A stretch of DNA of 46,307 nucleotides from an uncultured Clostridia bacterium (GTDB lineage: Bacteria; Bacillota; Clostridia; Peptostreptococcales; Anaerovoracaceae), in NCBI GenBank assembly GCA_945830395.1, contig CALZYE010000013.1, forward strand, positions 1-46,307. The letters are read 5' to 3'. Every line of letters begins with the position of its first letter. The stretch's first letter is position 1. Below, in pieces: positions 17,159 through 26,942 of this stretch. Under the pieces are notes generated by a model. The model saw only the letters and a program-made list of their open reading frames with translations. It was not told the DNA's origin and did not search any database. The translations under genes and the position numbers were made by a program.

Positions 17159-18127
17159 TTGAAAGAGCAGGATTTTATTAAGATTCCAATAGATGAAGAT
17201 GTGGATATAAACCTTCTTTTCGGAAATCTTGATTGTAATTTGGATATGATAAGAGAAGCTACAGGAGTAGAGGTATTTCAGCGAGAAAACCATATTTTGC
17301 TGAAAGGTGAAAATTCGGAACTCGCCAAGGACATATTCATGGAATTTATCTCGATTTTAAAGAGAGGACAGAGTCTTGAAAATCAGAAAGCTGCATATAT
17401 AATATCACTGAAACAGGACGGTATATCTTATGAAAAGGAGAATGTAGACAGTGACATTATTTGCTTTACAACCAGGGGAAAGCCCATCAAAGCAAAGACC
17501 TTGGGTCAGAAAAAATACATCGACAGTATCCGTGAAAAGGATGTGGTTTTTGCCATAGGTCCTGCAGGTACCGGAAAAACATATCTTGCCGTTGCAATGG
17601 CAATTACTGCGTATAAGAACAAAGAGGTTCAGAAAATAATTTTGGCAAGACCCGCAGTTGAAGCCGGAGAAAACCTCGGTTTCCTGCCGGGAGATTTGCA
17701 GGAAAAGGTTGATCCGTACTTGAGACCGCTTTACGACGGTCTGTTCGATATAATGGGTAAGGAAACTGCTGCAAGACTTAAGGAGAAAGAGGTTATAGAA
17801 GTGGTTCCTCTTGCGTACATGAGAGGAAGAACTTTGGACGAGGCATTTATAATACTGGACGAGGCGCAGAACACAACGCAGGAACAGATGAAGATGTTTT
17901 TAACAAGAATGGGATTCGGATCGAAAGTTGTAATCACAGGCGATGTTACGCAGGTCGATCTTCCGAAGGGCAAAAAAAGCGGACTGATAGAGGCTTCAAA
18001 GATTTTGAAGAATGTCAAGGGCGTGGAATTTTGCAATCTCAAGGAGCTTGATGTCGTGCGTCATGAAATGGTCAAGCGCATAATCAAGGCATACGATAAT
18101 TACTATAAAAGACGAGGGAAAGAATGA
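17159..18127 (+). CDS. phoH: PhoH-family ATPase/RNA-associated protein
   Basis: A 322-residue cytosolic P-loop protein. An N-terminal KH-like region (about residues 10-100) precedes the PhoH ATPase core with Walker A GPAGTGKTYLAVAMA (near residue 137), RPAVEAGENLGFLPGDLQEK, and Walker B LDEAQNTT. The usual start is TTG at 17159 behind CGGAGGG; no ATG fits. A -10-like TATAAT lies at 17123-17128, but the -35 is poor. It overlaps ybeY as ATGA. The pairing with YbeY is conserved and suggests a role in RNA metabolism; the biochemical job of PhoH remains unsettled. The 7TM-HD gene often found between phoH and ybeY is not here. Confidence 0.93.
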   Translation: MKEQDFIKIPIDEDVDINLLFGNLDCNLDMIREATGVEVFQRENHILLKGENSELAKDIFMEFISILKRGQSLENQKAAYIISLKQDGISYEKENVDSDIICFTTRGKPIKAKTLGQKKYIDSIREKDVVFAIGPAGTGKTYLAVAMAITAYKNKEVQKIILARPAVEAGENLGFLPGDLQEKVDPYLRPLYDGLFDIMGKETAARLKEKEVIEVVPLAYMRGRTLDEAFIILDEAQNTTQEQMKMFLTRMGFGSKVVITGDVTQVDLPKGKKSGLIEASKILKNVKGVEFCNLKELDVVRHEMVKRIIKAYDNYYKRRGKE

Positions 18128-18588
18128 TAATCTACTTTGCAGATGAAAGTGTATGTTCCGAAGATATAATCGAAATTATGAGGAAAGCGGCGGAATACTG
18201 CATAGGTCTTGAAGGCGTTGACAGAGATGTTTGCCAGGTAAGCGTGAGCTTTGTCGATAAAGAAGAAATACGAGCGTTAAATAAAGAATACAGAGGTATT
18301 GACAAGATTACCGATGTGCTTTCCTTTCCCCAGTACGAGTCAGGGGAAGATATGAAAGGACCGCTCATTGAACTGGGAGATGTGGTAATATGTAAGGAAA
18401 GAGCGGAGAAGCAAGCCCGCGACTTTGGACACAGTCCGGAAAGAGAACTGATATATCTCTTTGTTCACAGCATGCTCCATCTTCTGGGATATGACCATAT
18501 GAACAGTGAAGAAAAAAAGAACATGAGAGCTCAAGAGGAGAGGGTAATGGAATATCTTGGGCTTGGGAGGCAGAGATATGGAGGATAA
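18124..18588 (+). CDS. ybeY: Endoribonuclease / rRNA maturation factor YbeY
   Basis: A 154-residue zinc-dependent endoribonuclease involved in 16S rRNA 3'-end maturation and ribosome quality control. The metal motif is HSMLHLLGYDH (HxxxHxxxxxH, about residues 118-128), preceded by ITDVLSFPQYE and LGDVVI, all typical. It starts in an ATGA overlap with phoH, and its last 11 nt overlap the start of cdd, so the three are tightly coupled. Confidence 0.95.
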   Translation: MIIYFADESVCSEDIIEIMRKAAEYCIGLEGVDRDVCQVSVSFVDKEEIRALNKEYRGIDKITDVLSFPQYESGEDMKGPLIELGDVVICKERAEKQARDFGHSPERELIYLFVHSMLHLLGYDHMNSEEKKNMRAQEERVMEYLGLGRQRYGG

Positions 18589-18985
18589 AGAACTTTTTCA
18601 GATGGCGGAGTCGGTATTGGAAAATGCCTATGCTCCATACTCGAAGTTTAAGGTAGGGGCGGCGCTTCTCTCCGAGGACGGAAGAATTTTTACAGGAGTA
18701 AATGTGGAAAACGCTTCATACGGAGGAACTATTTGTGCAGAGCGTACGGCATGCGTTAAGGCGGTATCTGAGGGAGCTGTGAATTTCAGGTCTATTGCTG
18801 TAGTTTCCAATAAGGGAAAAGTGTGCATGTGTGGAATTTGCAGACAATTTATTTCCGAGTTTTCCATGGACATCGAGGTTATTACAGGAGAGGATTCGGA
18901 GCATTTGCAAAGTGTAAAGCTGAGAGATTTGCTCCCGGATTCATTTACTTTACAGGATAATGTTGAAGAGGGAAGGAAAAAATAA
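18578..18985 (+). CDS. cdd: Cytidine deaminase
   Basis: A 135-residue tetrameric-type cytidine deaminase converting (deoxy)cytidine to (deoxy)uridine. Catalytic NVENASYGGTICAER holds Cys53 (zinc) and Glu55 (proton shuttle); the second zinc pair is in CMCGICRQ (Cys85, Cys88). The family normally has PCGxCRQ; here methionine replaces that proline, which should not remove a ligand. The start is taken at 18578 because GGGAGG (18565-18570) is 7 nt upstream and the protein then begins MEDKELFQMA. The era ATG follows the stop codon immediately. Confidence 0.94.
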   Translation: MEDKELFQMAESVLENAYAPYSKFKVGAALLSEDGRIFTGVNVENASYGGTICAERTACVKAVSEGAVNFRSIAVVSNKGKVCMCGICRQFISEFSMDIEVITGEDSEHLQSVKLRDLLPDSFTLQDNVEEGRKK

Positions 18986-19888
18986 ATGAAATCAGGTTTT
19001 ATAGGAATTGTTGGAAGGCCTAATGTGGGAAAATCTACACTCCTAAATCAAATTTTGGGCGAAAAAATAGCCATTACCAGCAATAAGCCCCAGACGACGA
19101 GAAACAGCATAAGAGGAATATATACCATACAGGAGACCGAAAACTGTGAAGGTATACAGATGGTGTTCATAGATACTCCCGGAATACACAAAGGAAGAAA
19201 TAAACTTGGCAATGCTATGACGGATATGGCGGTAAATACGCTGAAAGAAGTGGATTTGGTGTTGTTTTTAGTAGACGGACCGCAGTCAAAGGGACCTGGG
19301 GATAAGTATATTCTGGAGATGATGAAAGCCGTAGATACACCTAAAATTCTGGTAGTGAACAAGATGGATACCATGCAGCCTGAGGACTATCTGGAAATAT
19401 ACAATGAATACAAGGAAACCGGAATATTTCAGGATATTTACGGAACTTCAGCTTTGAACGGAACCAATGTAAAAGAACTTGTGGAGACGATAAAATCCTA
19501 TATGGAAGAAGGTCCTATGTACTTTCCTGAGGATATGATTACTGATTATCCTGAAAGATTTTTAGTAAGTGAAGTTATCAGGGAAAAGATGCTGATGTAC
19601 TTGGAAGAAGAGGTTCCGCACGGCGTTGCGGTTGAGATTGAATCGTTTAAAGAAGAAGAAAGGCTCACAAGAATCAGTGCAGTCATATACTGTGAAAAAA
19701 AGTCCCATAAAGGAATAATCATAGGGAAACAAGGGAAAAAGCTTAAAGGAATCGGAAAGGCGGCGAGAATTGAACTTGAGGCACTTTTGGGAACTAAGAT
19801 TTTCCTTGAAATGTTTGTTAAAATCAAGGAAGGCTGGAGAGACAGGGACTTTGATTTAAGTAATTTCGGATATAAGGAAAAGAACTGA
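18986..19888 (+). CDS. era: GTPase Era
   Basis: A 300-residue GTPase needed for 16S rRNA processing and 30S assembly. G1 is GRPNVGKST (residues 10-18), G2 lies in NKPQTTRNSI, G3 is DTPGIH, G4 is NKMD and G5 is GTSALNG. A C-terminal KH domain (about residues 205-290) contains GIIIGKQGKKLKGIG, which binds the 16S 3' end. GGAAGG stands before the start. The stop overlaps the recO ATG by one base (TGATG). Confidence 0.97.
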   Translation: MKSGFIGIVGRPNVGKSTLLNQILGEKIAITSNKPQTTRNSIRGIYTIQETENCEGIQMVFIDTPGIHKGRNKLGNAMTDMAVNTLKEVDLVLFLVDGPQSKGPGDKYILEMMKAVDTPKILVVNKMDTMQPEDYLEIYNEYKETGIFQDIYGTSALNGTNVKELVETIKSYMEEGPMYFPEDMITDYPERFLVSEVIREKMLMYLEEEVPHGVAVEIESFKEEERLTRISAVIYCEKKSHKGIIIGKQGKKLKGIGKAARIELEALLGTKIFLEMFVKIKEGWRDRDFDLSNFGYKEKN

Positions 19889-20646
19889 TGTATATAGATT
19901 CCCGTGGAATAGTTTTACGGCAGATAAAAACGCAGGACACCAGAACCATGCTGCTGGTTTTCACAGAGAAATACGGAAAGCTGAGTGTGGGAACAGGGCT
20001 TACAGGCAAGGGAAAAAATAAGTCATCTCTTGCGCTCAGACCCTTCACTTTCGGAATGTATCATATCTTTAAAGGAAGGAATTATTATAACCTGGACAGA
20101 GCGGAAACTTTGCACAGCTTCTATAGTATTGGGGAGGATATAGATAAGTATATGGAAGCTTCATATATCCTGGAGTTGACAGAAAAGGTTATTCCGGAGG
20201 ATGTTCCGCAGCCCGGAATTTTCAGCCTGCTTATGAATTTTATAAAGGCTTTGGAGAAGCGAAAGACACATCATCTTACGCTTAAACTTGCATACGAAGT
20301 CAAGCTGCTTAAGCTTTTGGGAATATTTCCGGAGCTGAAGCGCTGTGCAATATGCGGAAGCACAGAGGGCAAAGAATATTTTTCAATAGAAAGCGGCGGT
20401 TTGATGTGCTCAGGATGCTGCGAAAAAATCAAATCGGAATCTACAGAATCGTTGATTTTTCCGACAACTTTTGATATAGTAAAAGTATTAAATTATTTTG
20501 CCTCAAACTCGTTGGAAACTTTTGAGAAGATTGCCCTGGAAGATAAAACGGCAAAATATCTTCAAAGGATAATCAGAAGCTATATTTCATATCACCTGGA
20601 CATAAAAAAGCTGAAGAGTGAAAGTGTCTTTGATGTTGAAATTTAG
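19888..20646 (+). CDS. recO: DNA repair protein RecO
   Basis: A 252-residue recombination mediator that anneals strands and loads RecA together with RecR. An N-terminal OB fold (about residues 1-80, SRGIVLRQIKTQDTRTMLLV) precedes a helical domain with a zinc knuckle, CAICGS and CSGCC (about residues 153-178). Size is typical. It begins in a TGATG overlap with era, a conserved adjacency in Firmicutes. Confidence 0.93.
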   Translation: MYIDSRGIVLRQIKTQDTRTMLLVFTEKYGKLSVGTGLTGKGKNKSSLALRPFTFGMYHIFKGRNYYNLDRAETLHSFYSIGEDIDKYMEASYILELTEKVIPEDVPQPGIFSLLMNFIKALEKRKTHHLTLKLAYEVKLLKLLGIFPELKRCAICGSTEGKEYFSIESGGLMCSGCCEKIKSESTESLIFPTTFDIVKVLNYFASNSLETFEKIALEDKTAKYLQRIIRSYISYHLDIKKLKSESVFDVEI

Positions 20647-20675
20647 CGAGAAAAGGTATAGTAATGGAGGAAATT

Positions 20676-21542
20676 ATGGAAATTACATTAGAAAAAATTG
20701 AATTGGTAAAAGACAGAACCGGCGTTACCTATAAAGAAGCTAAAGGGGCTTTGGAAAAAGCGGATGGGAATGTTGTTGATGCCATTATCCTGCTTGAAAA
20801 TGAGGTGGATGATACTTCTTCTCAGAAAATCGGCGCAAGAGGAGAGCATATAATCTCAAGGATTAAAGAAGTGATTAAACGGGGGAATATTGCTAAAATT
20901 GTAATCAGAAGAAATGATGAAGTCATTTTAAATGTTCCTCTTAATATAGGTGTTTTAGGAGCCGTTATTGCACCGTGGGGAATGCTCATCGGCGTTCTTG
21001 CGGCGTTCAGCTTCAAATGTCAGATTGAGCTTTTAACCGATAGAGGAGATATTATAGACATTACGGATAAAGCAGGGAATCTTTATGATGAAGCCGTTAC
21101 AAGAGGCACGGAATTTTACGATGACATAAAAGAAAAGGCTCCCGCAGTCTACGAAACCGTGAAGGAGAAAAGCGAAGATGCGGTAAATAAAGCCAAAGAA
21201 GTTGCAAAATCCGGTGCGGAAATGATTATTCCCAAAGCTGCCGAGGAGGGCAAGGATGACGAACTTGAGGATGATCATCTTTTTCAGGATATAGGAAGCA
21301 CAGAAGCTGTTACCCAAGAGTTTGCAGAAGAGGCAAAAGAATCTGCCGAGGCGGTTTCCGAGGGAACAAAGGAAGCTTCACATGATGCGAATTATAAGGT
21401 GAAGAGCGCGCTTGATATTGCCGAAGAAAAGGCAAAGGAAGCGTCTGAAGAGGCGCAGGAGGCCCTTAAATCCGAAACTACTGAAGCGAAAGACTCTAAG
21501 GAAAATGATGAAAATGAGTTGAAGCGTTTTAAATTTTTCTAA
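20676..21542 (+). CDS. UBA/TS-N plus DUF4342 membrane-associated protein
   Basis: A 288-residue protein of unknown function. N terminus (about residues 1-42) is a UBA-like TS-N helix bundle as in EF-Ts ([20 protein letters not shown]). A DUF4342-type domain follows (about 50-125) with one hydrophobic hairpin, [20 protein letters not shown], which may touch the membrane. The last 160 residues are a repetitive Ala/Glu/Lys amphipathic region resembling LEA or apolipoprotein-like helices. I start at 20676, where GGAGG is 5 nt upstream; the ATG at 20664 has only AAAGG. It lies between recO and glyS, and is likely cotranscribed. Function cannot be named. Confidence 0.75.
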   Translation: MEITLEKIELVKDRTGVTYKEAKGALEKADGNVVDAIILLENEVDDTSSQKIGARGEHIISRIKEVIKRGNIAKIVIRRNDEVILNVPLNIGVLGAVIAPWGMLIGVLAAFSFKCQIELLTDRGDIIDITDKAGNLYDEAVTRGTEFYDDIKEKAPAVYETVKEKSEDAVNKAKEVAKSGAEMIIPKAAEEGKDDELEDDHLFQDIGSTEAVTQEFAEEAKESAEAVSEGTKEASHDANYKVKSALDIAEEKAKEASEEAQEALKSETTEAKDSKENDENELKRFKFF

Positions 21543-21565
21543 AGAAAGTTGGTTGGCAAGTTATT

Positions 21566-22975
21566 ATGAGTAATGAAGTTACGATGGAAAAAGTTGTTGC
21601 ATTGGCAAAGGGAAGGGGTTTTGTATATCCGGGTTCCGAAATTTACGGCGGACTTGCGAATACTTGGGACTACGGACCTTTAGGCGTGGAATTCAAAAAC
21701 AATGTGAAGAAGGCTTGGTGGAAGAAGTTTGTTCAGGAATCCAAGTATAATGTTGGAGTGGATGCTGCGATTCTGATGAACCCAAGGACATGGGAAGCCT
21801 CCGGTCATATCGGCGGATTTTCGGATCCGCTCATCGACTGCAAGGAGTGTCATTCCAGATTCAGAGCTGATAAACTTATTGAGGATTATATAGCAGAAAG
21901 CGGTTTGGAAGCTCTGACTGTTGACGGCTGGTCAAATGAGAAGATGGAAAGCTATATACAGAAGCATGGAATTAAGTGTCCGGACTGCGGTAAACACAAT
22001 TTTACGGGAATAAGACAGTTTAACCTGATGTTCAAAACTTTCCAGGGAGTCACGGAAGACAGCAGGGCTCAGATTTATTTGAGACCTGAAACTGCACAGG
22101 GAATTTTCGTAAACTTTAAAAATGTGGCGAGAACCTCAAGAAAGAAGATTCCTTTCGGTATAGCCCAGATAGGAAAGTCATTCAGAAACGAAATAACACC
22201 GGGTAACTTTACATTTAGAACCAGAGAGTTTGAGCAGATGGAACTTGAATTTTTCTGTAAACCCGGAACAGAGCTTCAGTGGTTTGATTACTGGAAAGAA
22301 TATTGCAGAAAGTTCTTGGAGTCTCTCGGAATGAACATGGATAATGTTCGCCTGAGGGATCATGGTCAGGAAGAACTTTCCCACTATAGCAATGCGACAA
22401 CGGATTTTGAGTACAGATTCCCGTTCGGCTGGGGAGAGCTGTGGGGAGTTGCGTCCCGTACAGACTTTGATCTCAGAAAACATACAGAATTCTCAGGTGA
22501 GGAAATGACTTTTACAGAGGGCGAGGGTAAGGATAAGGAAACATATATTCCTTACTGCATTGAGCCTTCACTGGGAGCAGATAGAGTAGCATTGGCATTT
22601 CTTGTAGATGCCTATGACGAAGAGACTGTAACTGATGCAAAGGGTAAGGAGGACATCAGAATCGTTATGCGGTTTCATCCTGCTCTTGCACCGTTTAAGG
22701 CTGCTGTTTTGCCACTTGCAAAGAAACTTGCAGACAAGGCGGAGCCTATATATGAGGAGTTGTCCAAGTATTTTAATGTGGACTACGATGTTACAGGTTC
22801 AATCGGGAAGCGCTACCGCAGAGAAGATGAAATCGGTACCCCGTATTGTATTTGTGTCGACTTTGATACAGAGGTCGACGGATGTGTTACAATCAGAGAC
22901 CGTGATACGATGGAGCAAGTTCGTATACCGGTGAAAGATGTAAAGGCCTATATTGAAGAAAGGCTGATGTTCTAA
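21566..22975 (+). CDS. glyS: Glycyl-tRNA synthetase (alpha2 type)
   Basis: A 469-residue class II synthetase charging tRNA-Gly. N-terminal [14 protein letters not shown] is typical of the dimeric (bacterial single-chain, archaeal/eukaryotic-like) enzyme. Two CxxC pairs, CKECHSRF and CPDCGKHN (about residues 92-155), suggest a zinc site in the insertion. Motif 2 is [19 protein letters not shown], motif 3 includes IEPSLGADR, and the anticodon-binding domain covers about 360-469. No T-box leader is present in the 23 nt after the DUF4342 gene, and the ribosome site is weak, so expression probably depends on upstream readthrough. The classical tetrameric GlyQ/GlyS pair is not here. Confidence 0.95.
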   Translation: MSNEVTMEKVVALAKGRGFVYPGSEIYGGLANTWDYGPLGVEFKNNVKKAWWKKFVQESKYNVGVDAAILMNPRTWEASGHIGGFSDPLIDCKECHSRFRADKLIEDYIAESGLEALTVDGWSNEKMESYIQKHGIKCPDCGKHNFTGIRQFNLMFKTFQGVTEDSRAQIYLRPETAQGIFVNFKNVARTSRKKIPFGIAQIGKSFRNEITPGNFTFRTREFEQMELEFFCKPGTELQWFDYWKEYCRKFLESLGMNMDNVRLRDHGQEELSHYSNATTDFEYRFPFGWGELWGVASRTDFDLRKHTEFSGEEMTFTEGEGKDKETYIPYCIEPSLGADRVALAFLVDAYDEETVTDAKGKEDIRIVMRFHPALAPFKAAVLPLAKKLADKAEPIYEELSKYFNVDYDVTGSIGKRYRREDEIGTPYCICVDFDTEVDGCVTIRDRDTMEQVRIPVKDVKAYIEERLMF

Positions 22976-22995
22976 GGAGAAAAGAGGAAATATCA

Positions 22996-25632
22996 ATGGA
23001 GAAAATGGAGAAGAAATTTGTTTATTCCTTTAATGAAGGATCAAAGGACATGAAGATGACTCTCGGCGGAAAGGGAGCTAACCTTGCCGAGATGACAAAA
23101 ATTGGGTTGCCGGTACCTTTCGGCTTTACCGTGACTACAGATGCTTGTAAAAAGTATTATGAAGACGGCGGAAAAATTGAAGACAGCATAGTGGAGGAAA
23201 TAAAGGAAAAACTGGCAGAACTTGAGAAAGTAATGGGGAAAAAGCTTGGAGATCCTAAAGATCCGCTTTTGGTTTCAGTGCGTTCAGGTGCGCCTATTTC
23301 CATGCCGGGTATGATGGATACGGTTCTCAACTTGGGTTTGAACGATGAAACCGTAGTTGCTATGGGCGAGCTGACAAATAACGATAGATTTGCATACGAC
23401 AGTTACAGAAGATTCATTCAGATGTTCGGTGATGTGGTTATGGAAGTCCCAATGAAAAGGTTCAATGAGATTTTTGACGGCAAGAAAGCCGAGATGAATG
23501 TGGAATTCGATGTGGACTTAAAGACAGAAGACCTAAAAGAAATTATCAAACAATACAAAGCGCTTTATGAAGAGGTTTTAGGCCGTCCTTTCCCACAGGA
23601 TCCAAAGGAACAGTTAATGGAGGCTATAAAAGCTGTTTTTCGCTCATGGGGGAACGAAAGAGCTATTCTATACAGAAAGCTGAATGATATTTCAGAAGAC
23701 CTTGGTACTGCGGTAAATGTGCAGTCAATGGTATTCGGAAATAAGGGAAATGATTCCGGTACAGGTGTTGCTTTTACAAGGGACCCTGCTACAGGTGAGA
23801 ATGTACTTTATGGTGAGTTTCTGGTCAACGCTCAGGGAGAAGATGTCGTTGCAGGTATAAGAACACCTAAGAAGATTTCCGAGATGAAAGAGTCATTTCC
23901 GGAGGCATACAAGTCATTTGAGCACATTGCCGAGCTTTTAGAAAAACACTATAAAGATATGCAGGACATGGAATTTACCGTTGAGAACGGTAAACTGTTC
24001 ATGCTGCAGACCAGAAACGGAAAGAGGACTGCGGAAGCTGCGGTTAATATTGCAGTTGACATGGTTAACGAAGGTTTGATAGATAAAAAAACGGCAGTTC
24101 TTAGAATTGAACCTGATTTTGTTGAACACCTTCTGCACCCGAGATTTGACGAAGCTGAGGAAAAGGCAGCGACACCTGTCGCTCACGGTCTAAACGCTTC
24201 ACCGGGAGCGGCCTGCGGAAAAATCTGCTTCACGGCAGAAGCTGCATCAAAGCTTGCAGAGGCAGGTGAAAAGGCGATTCTGGTTCGTACGGAAACCTCA
24301 CCTGAGGATCTTGCAGGAATGGTTGCCGCACAGGGAATTCTTACGGCACACGGCGGAGCTACATCTCACGCGGCGGTAGTTGCAAGAGGTATGGGTAAAT
24401 GCTGCGTTACAGGCTGTGCAGGGCTAAAGATCAATGAGGATGAAAAAACGCTTGAAGTAGGTGGAAAAGTCTATACAGACAGAGATTATATTTCGGTTGA
24501 CGGAAGTACAGGTGATGTCTTTGAAGGTATGCTGAAGCTTGTGCCGGTTGATATTTCGGGAAGTTTCAATACTATTATGGGATGGGCAGACGAAATCAGA
24601 ACCATGAAGGTGCGAACCAATGCGGATACGCCAAGGGATGCAAAGCAGGCCATCGAATTTGGAGCTGAAGGAATCGGACTTTGCAGAACGGAGCACATGT
24701 TCTTTGAAGAGGAGAGAATACCTGCAATCAGAGAAATGATTGTGGCAGACTCGGAAGAGGCGAGAAGAAAGGCTCTGGCTAAATTATTGCCGTTTCAGAA
24801 GAGTGACTTCAAAGCCATGTATAAGACTCTCGGTGAGAGACCTATGACGGTAAGACTTCTGGATCCGCCTTTACATGAATTCCTGCCTAAGACTGAAGAG
24901 GAGATGAAACAGTTATCTGAGACTTCGGGAGTTTCAATAGAAAAGCTGCGAAGCGAGGCGGCAAAACTGAAGGAATTTAACCCTATGCTGGGACACAGAG
25001 GTTGCAGACTTGCCGTTACCTATCCTGAAATTGCTGAAATGCAGGCTGAAGCAATAATTACGGCCGCACTGGAAGCCTCCGAAGAAGAAGGGCTGGAGAT
25101 TGTTCCTGAAATTATGATTCCGCTTGTCGGAACTGATAAAGAACTTCTCAATGTTAAGAAGACTGTTGTTTCCACAGTAGAAAGATGCATGGAAGAAGCG
25201 GGCAGAAGACTTGAATACATGGTAGGAACCATGATTGAGATTCCAAGAGCTGCACTTACAGCTGATCAGGTTGCCGAAGAAGCTGAATTCTTCTCCTTCG
25301 GAACAAATGATTTGACTCAGATGACTTATGGATTCTCAAGAGACGATACCGCCGAAATTATTCGTCAGTATGTGGATAAGGGTATTTTGGAAGCAGATCC
25401 GTTCAAGACTCTTGATCAGGTTGGAGTTGGCAAGCTTGTTGAAACCGCAGTATTGCTGGGTAAGAAGACTCGCCCGAACATCAAGCTTGGTATTTGCGGA
25501 GAACATGGAGGAGATCCGAAATCCGTAGAATTCTGTCAGAAAATCGGACTGCAGTATGTATCCTGTTCGCCGTACAGAGTTCCTATAGCAAGACTTGCTG
25601 CCGCTCAGGCTGCAATAAAACAAGAAAAATAG
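22996..25632 (+). CDS. ppdK: Pyruvate, phosphate dikinase
   Basis: An 878-residue enzyme interconverting pyruvate + ATP + Pi with phosphoenolpyruvate + AMP + PPi. Nucleotide-binding domain (about residues 1-340, GGKGANLAEM, VRSGAPISMPGMMDTVLN) is followed by the swivelling phosphohistidine domain with TAHGGATSHAAVVAR (His458), then the PEP/pyruvate TIM barrel with EGIGLCRTEHMF and the catalytic cysteine in LGICGEHGG (Cys834). It is full length and intact. It follows glyS by 20 nt. In anaerobes it can run in the PEP-forming or the PPi-using glycolytic direction. A strong terminator ends the unit. Confidence 0.97.
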   Translation: MEKMEKKFVYSFNEGSKDMKMTLGGKGANLAEMTKIGLPVPFGFTVTTDACKKYYEDGGKIEDSIVEEIKEKLAELEKVMGKKLGDPKDPLLVSVRSGAPISMPGMMDTVLNLGLNDETVVAMGELTNNDRFAYDSYRRFIQMFGDVVMEVPMKRFNEIFDGKKAEMNVEFDVDLKTEDLKEIIKQYKALYEEVLGRPFPQDPKEQLMEAIKAVFRSWGNERAILYRKLNDISEDLGTAVNVQSMVFGNKGNDSGTGVAFTRDPATGENVLYGEFLVNAQGEDVVAGIRTPKKISEMKESFPEAYKSFEHIAELLEKHYKDMQDMEFTVENGKLFMLQTRNGKRTAEAAVNIAVDMVNEGLIDKKTAVLRIEPDFVEHLLHPRFDEAEEKAATPVAHGLNASPGAACGKICFTAEAASKLAEAGEKAILVRTETSPEDLAGMVAAQGILTAHGGATSHAAVVARGMGKCCVTGCAGLKINEDEKTLEVGGKVYTDRDYISVDGSTGDVFEGMLKLVPVDISGSFNTIMGWADEIRTMKVRTNADTPRDAKQAIEFGAEGIGLCRTEHMFFEEERIPAIREMIVADSEEARRKALAKLLPFQKSDFKAMYKTLGERPMTVRLLDPPLHEFLPKTEEEMKQLSETSGVSIEKLRSEAAKLKEFNPMLGHRGCRLAVTYPEIAEMQAEAIITAALEASEEEGLEIVPEIMIPLVGTDKELLNVKKTVVSTVERCMEEAGRRLEYMVGTMIEIPRAALTADQVAEEAEFFSFGTNDLTQMTYGFSRDDTAEIIRQYVDKGILEADPFKTLDQVGVGKLVETAVLLGKKTRPNIKLGICGEHGGDPKSVEFCQKIGLQYVSCSPYRVPIARLAAAQAAIKQEK

Positions 25633-25669
25633 TGTTCTTAAGTCGAAGGATATTTAGTCAACAGACGGA

Positions 25670-25703
25670 GGGTGGCAGGAGCCACCCTTTATATATTTTT
25701 TAA
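25670..25703 (+). terminator. Intrinsic terminator of ppdK unit
   Basis: A 7-bp GC-rich stem, GGGTGGC (25670-25676) with GCCACCC (25681-25687), loop AGGA, followed by TTTATATATTTTTTT. Confidence 0.88.
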
Positions 25704-25771
25704 TTGGGAAGAACCGCCGTTTTATGTAAATAATGAAAGATTTAGGATGATAAGAGGTTAAATGGTTAATT

Positions 25772-26869
25772 ATGGTTAAACAGCAATATCCGAGATTGGA
25801 AGTAAATCTGAAGGCTTTGAAAGAGAATGTTGAGAGTATGGTAAATCTGTGCAAGACGCAGGGCGTTGAAATTGCAGGTGTAACCAAGGGTACTACAGGT
25901 CTTGCAAGATGTGCGAAGATGTTTGAACTGGGAGGCTGTAAAATGATTGCATCTTCCAGACTTGAACAGATTGAGGAGGCAAGGGATTATGGCATAGAAC
26001 TTCCGTATATGCTTTTAAGGGTTCCTATGATTAGTGAGATTCCCGAGGTTATCCGTCTCACCGATATATCCTTAAACAGTGAGCTGTCTGTTTTACAGGC
26101 ATTAAACGAGGAAGCGGGCTTGCAGTCAAAGACTCATGAAGTAATTCTCATGGCGGATTTAGGAGATCTTCGAGAAGGTTTTTGGGATAAAGAAGAAATG
26201 CTTGAAGTTGCCTTAGAAGTTGAAAACAACATGGAAAATCTGATTCTTTCAGGGGTTGGGACCAATTTGGGCTGTTACGGCTCCGTTTTGGCAACTGAGG
26301 AAAAATTGGCAGAGCTTGTTGTGATTGCAGAGAGAATAGAAAAAGCGACAGGACATGAGCTGAAATATATATCGGGAGGTGCAACCAGCAGCCTGATGAG
26401 GGTATTGGACGGAGATTTGCCCAAGAGAGTAAACCTTTTGAGGTGCGGAGAGGGAATTCTTCTTGCAAGAGATCTGGATATTTTCTATGGATATGATATG
26501 AGCTTTATGCGCCAAGATGTATACAATCTGAAGGCTGAGATAATTGAAGTGAAGGACAAGCCTACACATCCTGTAGGAGAACTTGCCGTCGATGCATTTG
26601 GAAAGAGACCTGAGTATTTAGACAGAGGGATTAGAAAGCGAGCCCTTATAGGAATCGGAAAAGTGGACTATGGCAGCATGGAAGAAATTTTTCCAAAGAC
26701 CTGTGGAGTCAATATAATAGGCGCTTCCAGTGACCATACAATACTGGACATAGAAGACTGCTGTGAGGACTTAAAACCGGGTGATATTCTTGAGTTTGCA
26801 GTTAACTATGCATCTTTGGTATATTTAACCAACTGCAAAAATGTTCAGATAGAATATATAGAAGATTGA
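25772..26869 (+). CDS. orr: PLP-dependent ornithine/alanine racemase family protein
   Basis: A 365-residue fold-type III PLP enzyme. The Schiff-base lysine is Lys39 in AGVTKGTTG. The barrel region includes ILMADLGDLREGF, GVGTNLGCYG and SGGATSSLM (phosphate-binding), and the C-terminal beta domain carries DYGSMEE and SDHTILD. It resembles the ornithine racemase (Orr) of Clostridium sticklandii more than housekeeping Alr as I remember them; substrate (ornithine, lysine or alanine) is not provable here. None of the ornithine-fermentation genes (oraSE, ord, ortAB) is beside it. The next gene is a LysO-type exporter 73 nt on, separated by a perfect hairpin. The ribosome site is weak (AGAGG). Confidence 0.82.
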   Translation: MVKQQYPRLEVNLKALKENVESMVNLCKTQGVEIAGVTKGTTGLARCAKMFELGGCKMIASSRLEQIEEARDYGIELPYMLLRVPMISEIPEVIRLTDISLNSELSVLQALNEEAGLQSKTHEVILMADLGDLREGFWDKEEMLEVALEVENNMENLILSGVGTNLGCYGSVLATEEKLAELVVIAERIEKATGHELKYISGGATSSLMRVLDGDLPKRVNLLRCGEGILLARDLDIFYGYDMSFMRQDVYNLKAEIIEVKDKPTHPVGELAVDAFGKRPEYLDRGIRKRALIGIGKVDYGSMEEIFPKTCGVNIIGASSDHTILDIEDCCEDLKPGDILEFAVNYASLVYLTNCKNVQIEYIED

Positions 26870-26891
26870 ATGAAATAGTCAGTGACGGGGG

Positions 26892-26914
26892 TTTCTTATC
26901 TGTTTGATAAGAAA
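26892..26914. repeat. Perfect hairpin between racemase and LysO genes
   Basis: TTTCTTATC (26892-26900) and GATAAGAAA (26906-26914) are exact inverted copies with a 5-nt loop. There is no T-run, so it may be an operator, an RNA-processing site or an mRNA stabiliser setting the ratio of the two products. Confidence 0.6.
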
Positions 26915-26942
26915 TCGAGAAGAAAGAGAGGAAATTATTGTA

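Noticed and set aside
21542-21566. T-box leader before glyS
   Set aside because: Only 23 nt separate the genes, with no specifier or antiterminator structure.
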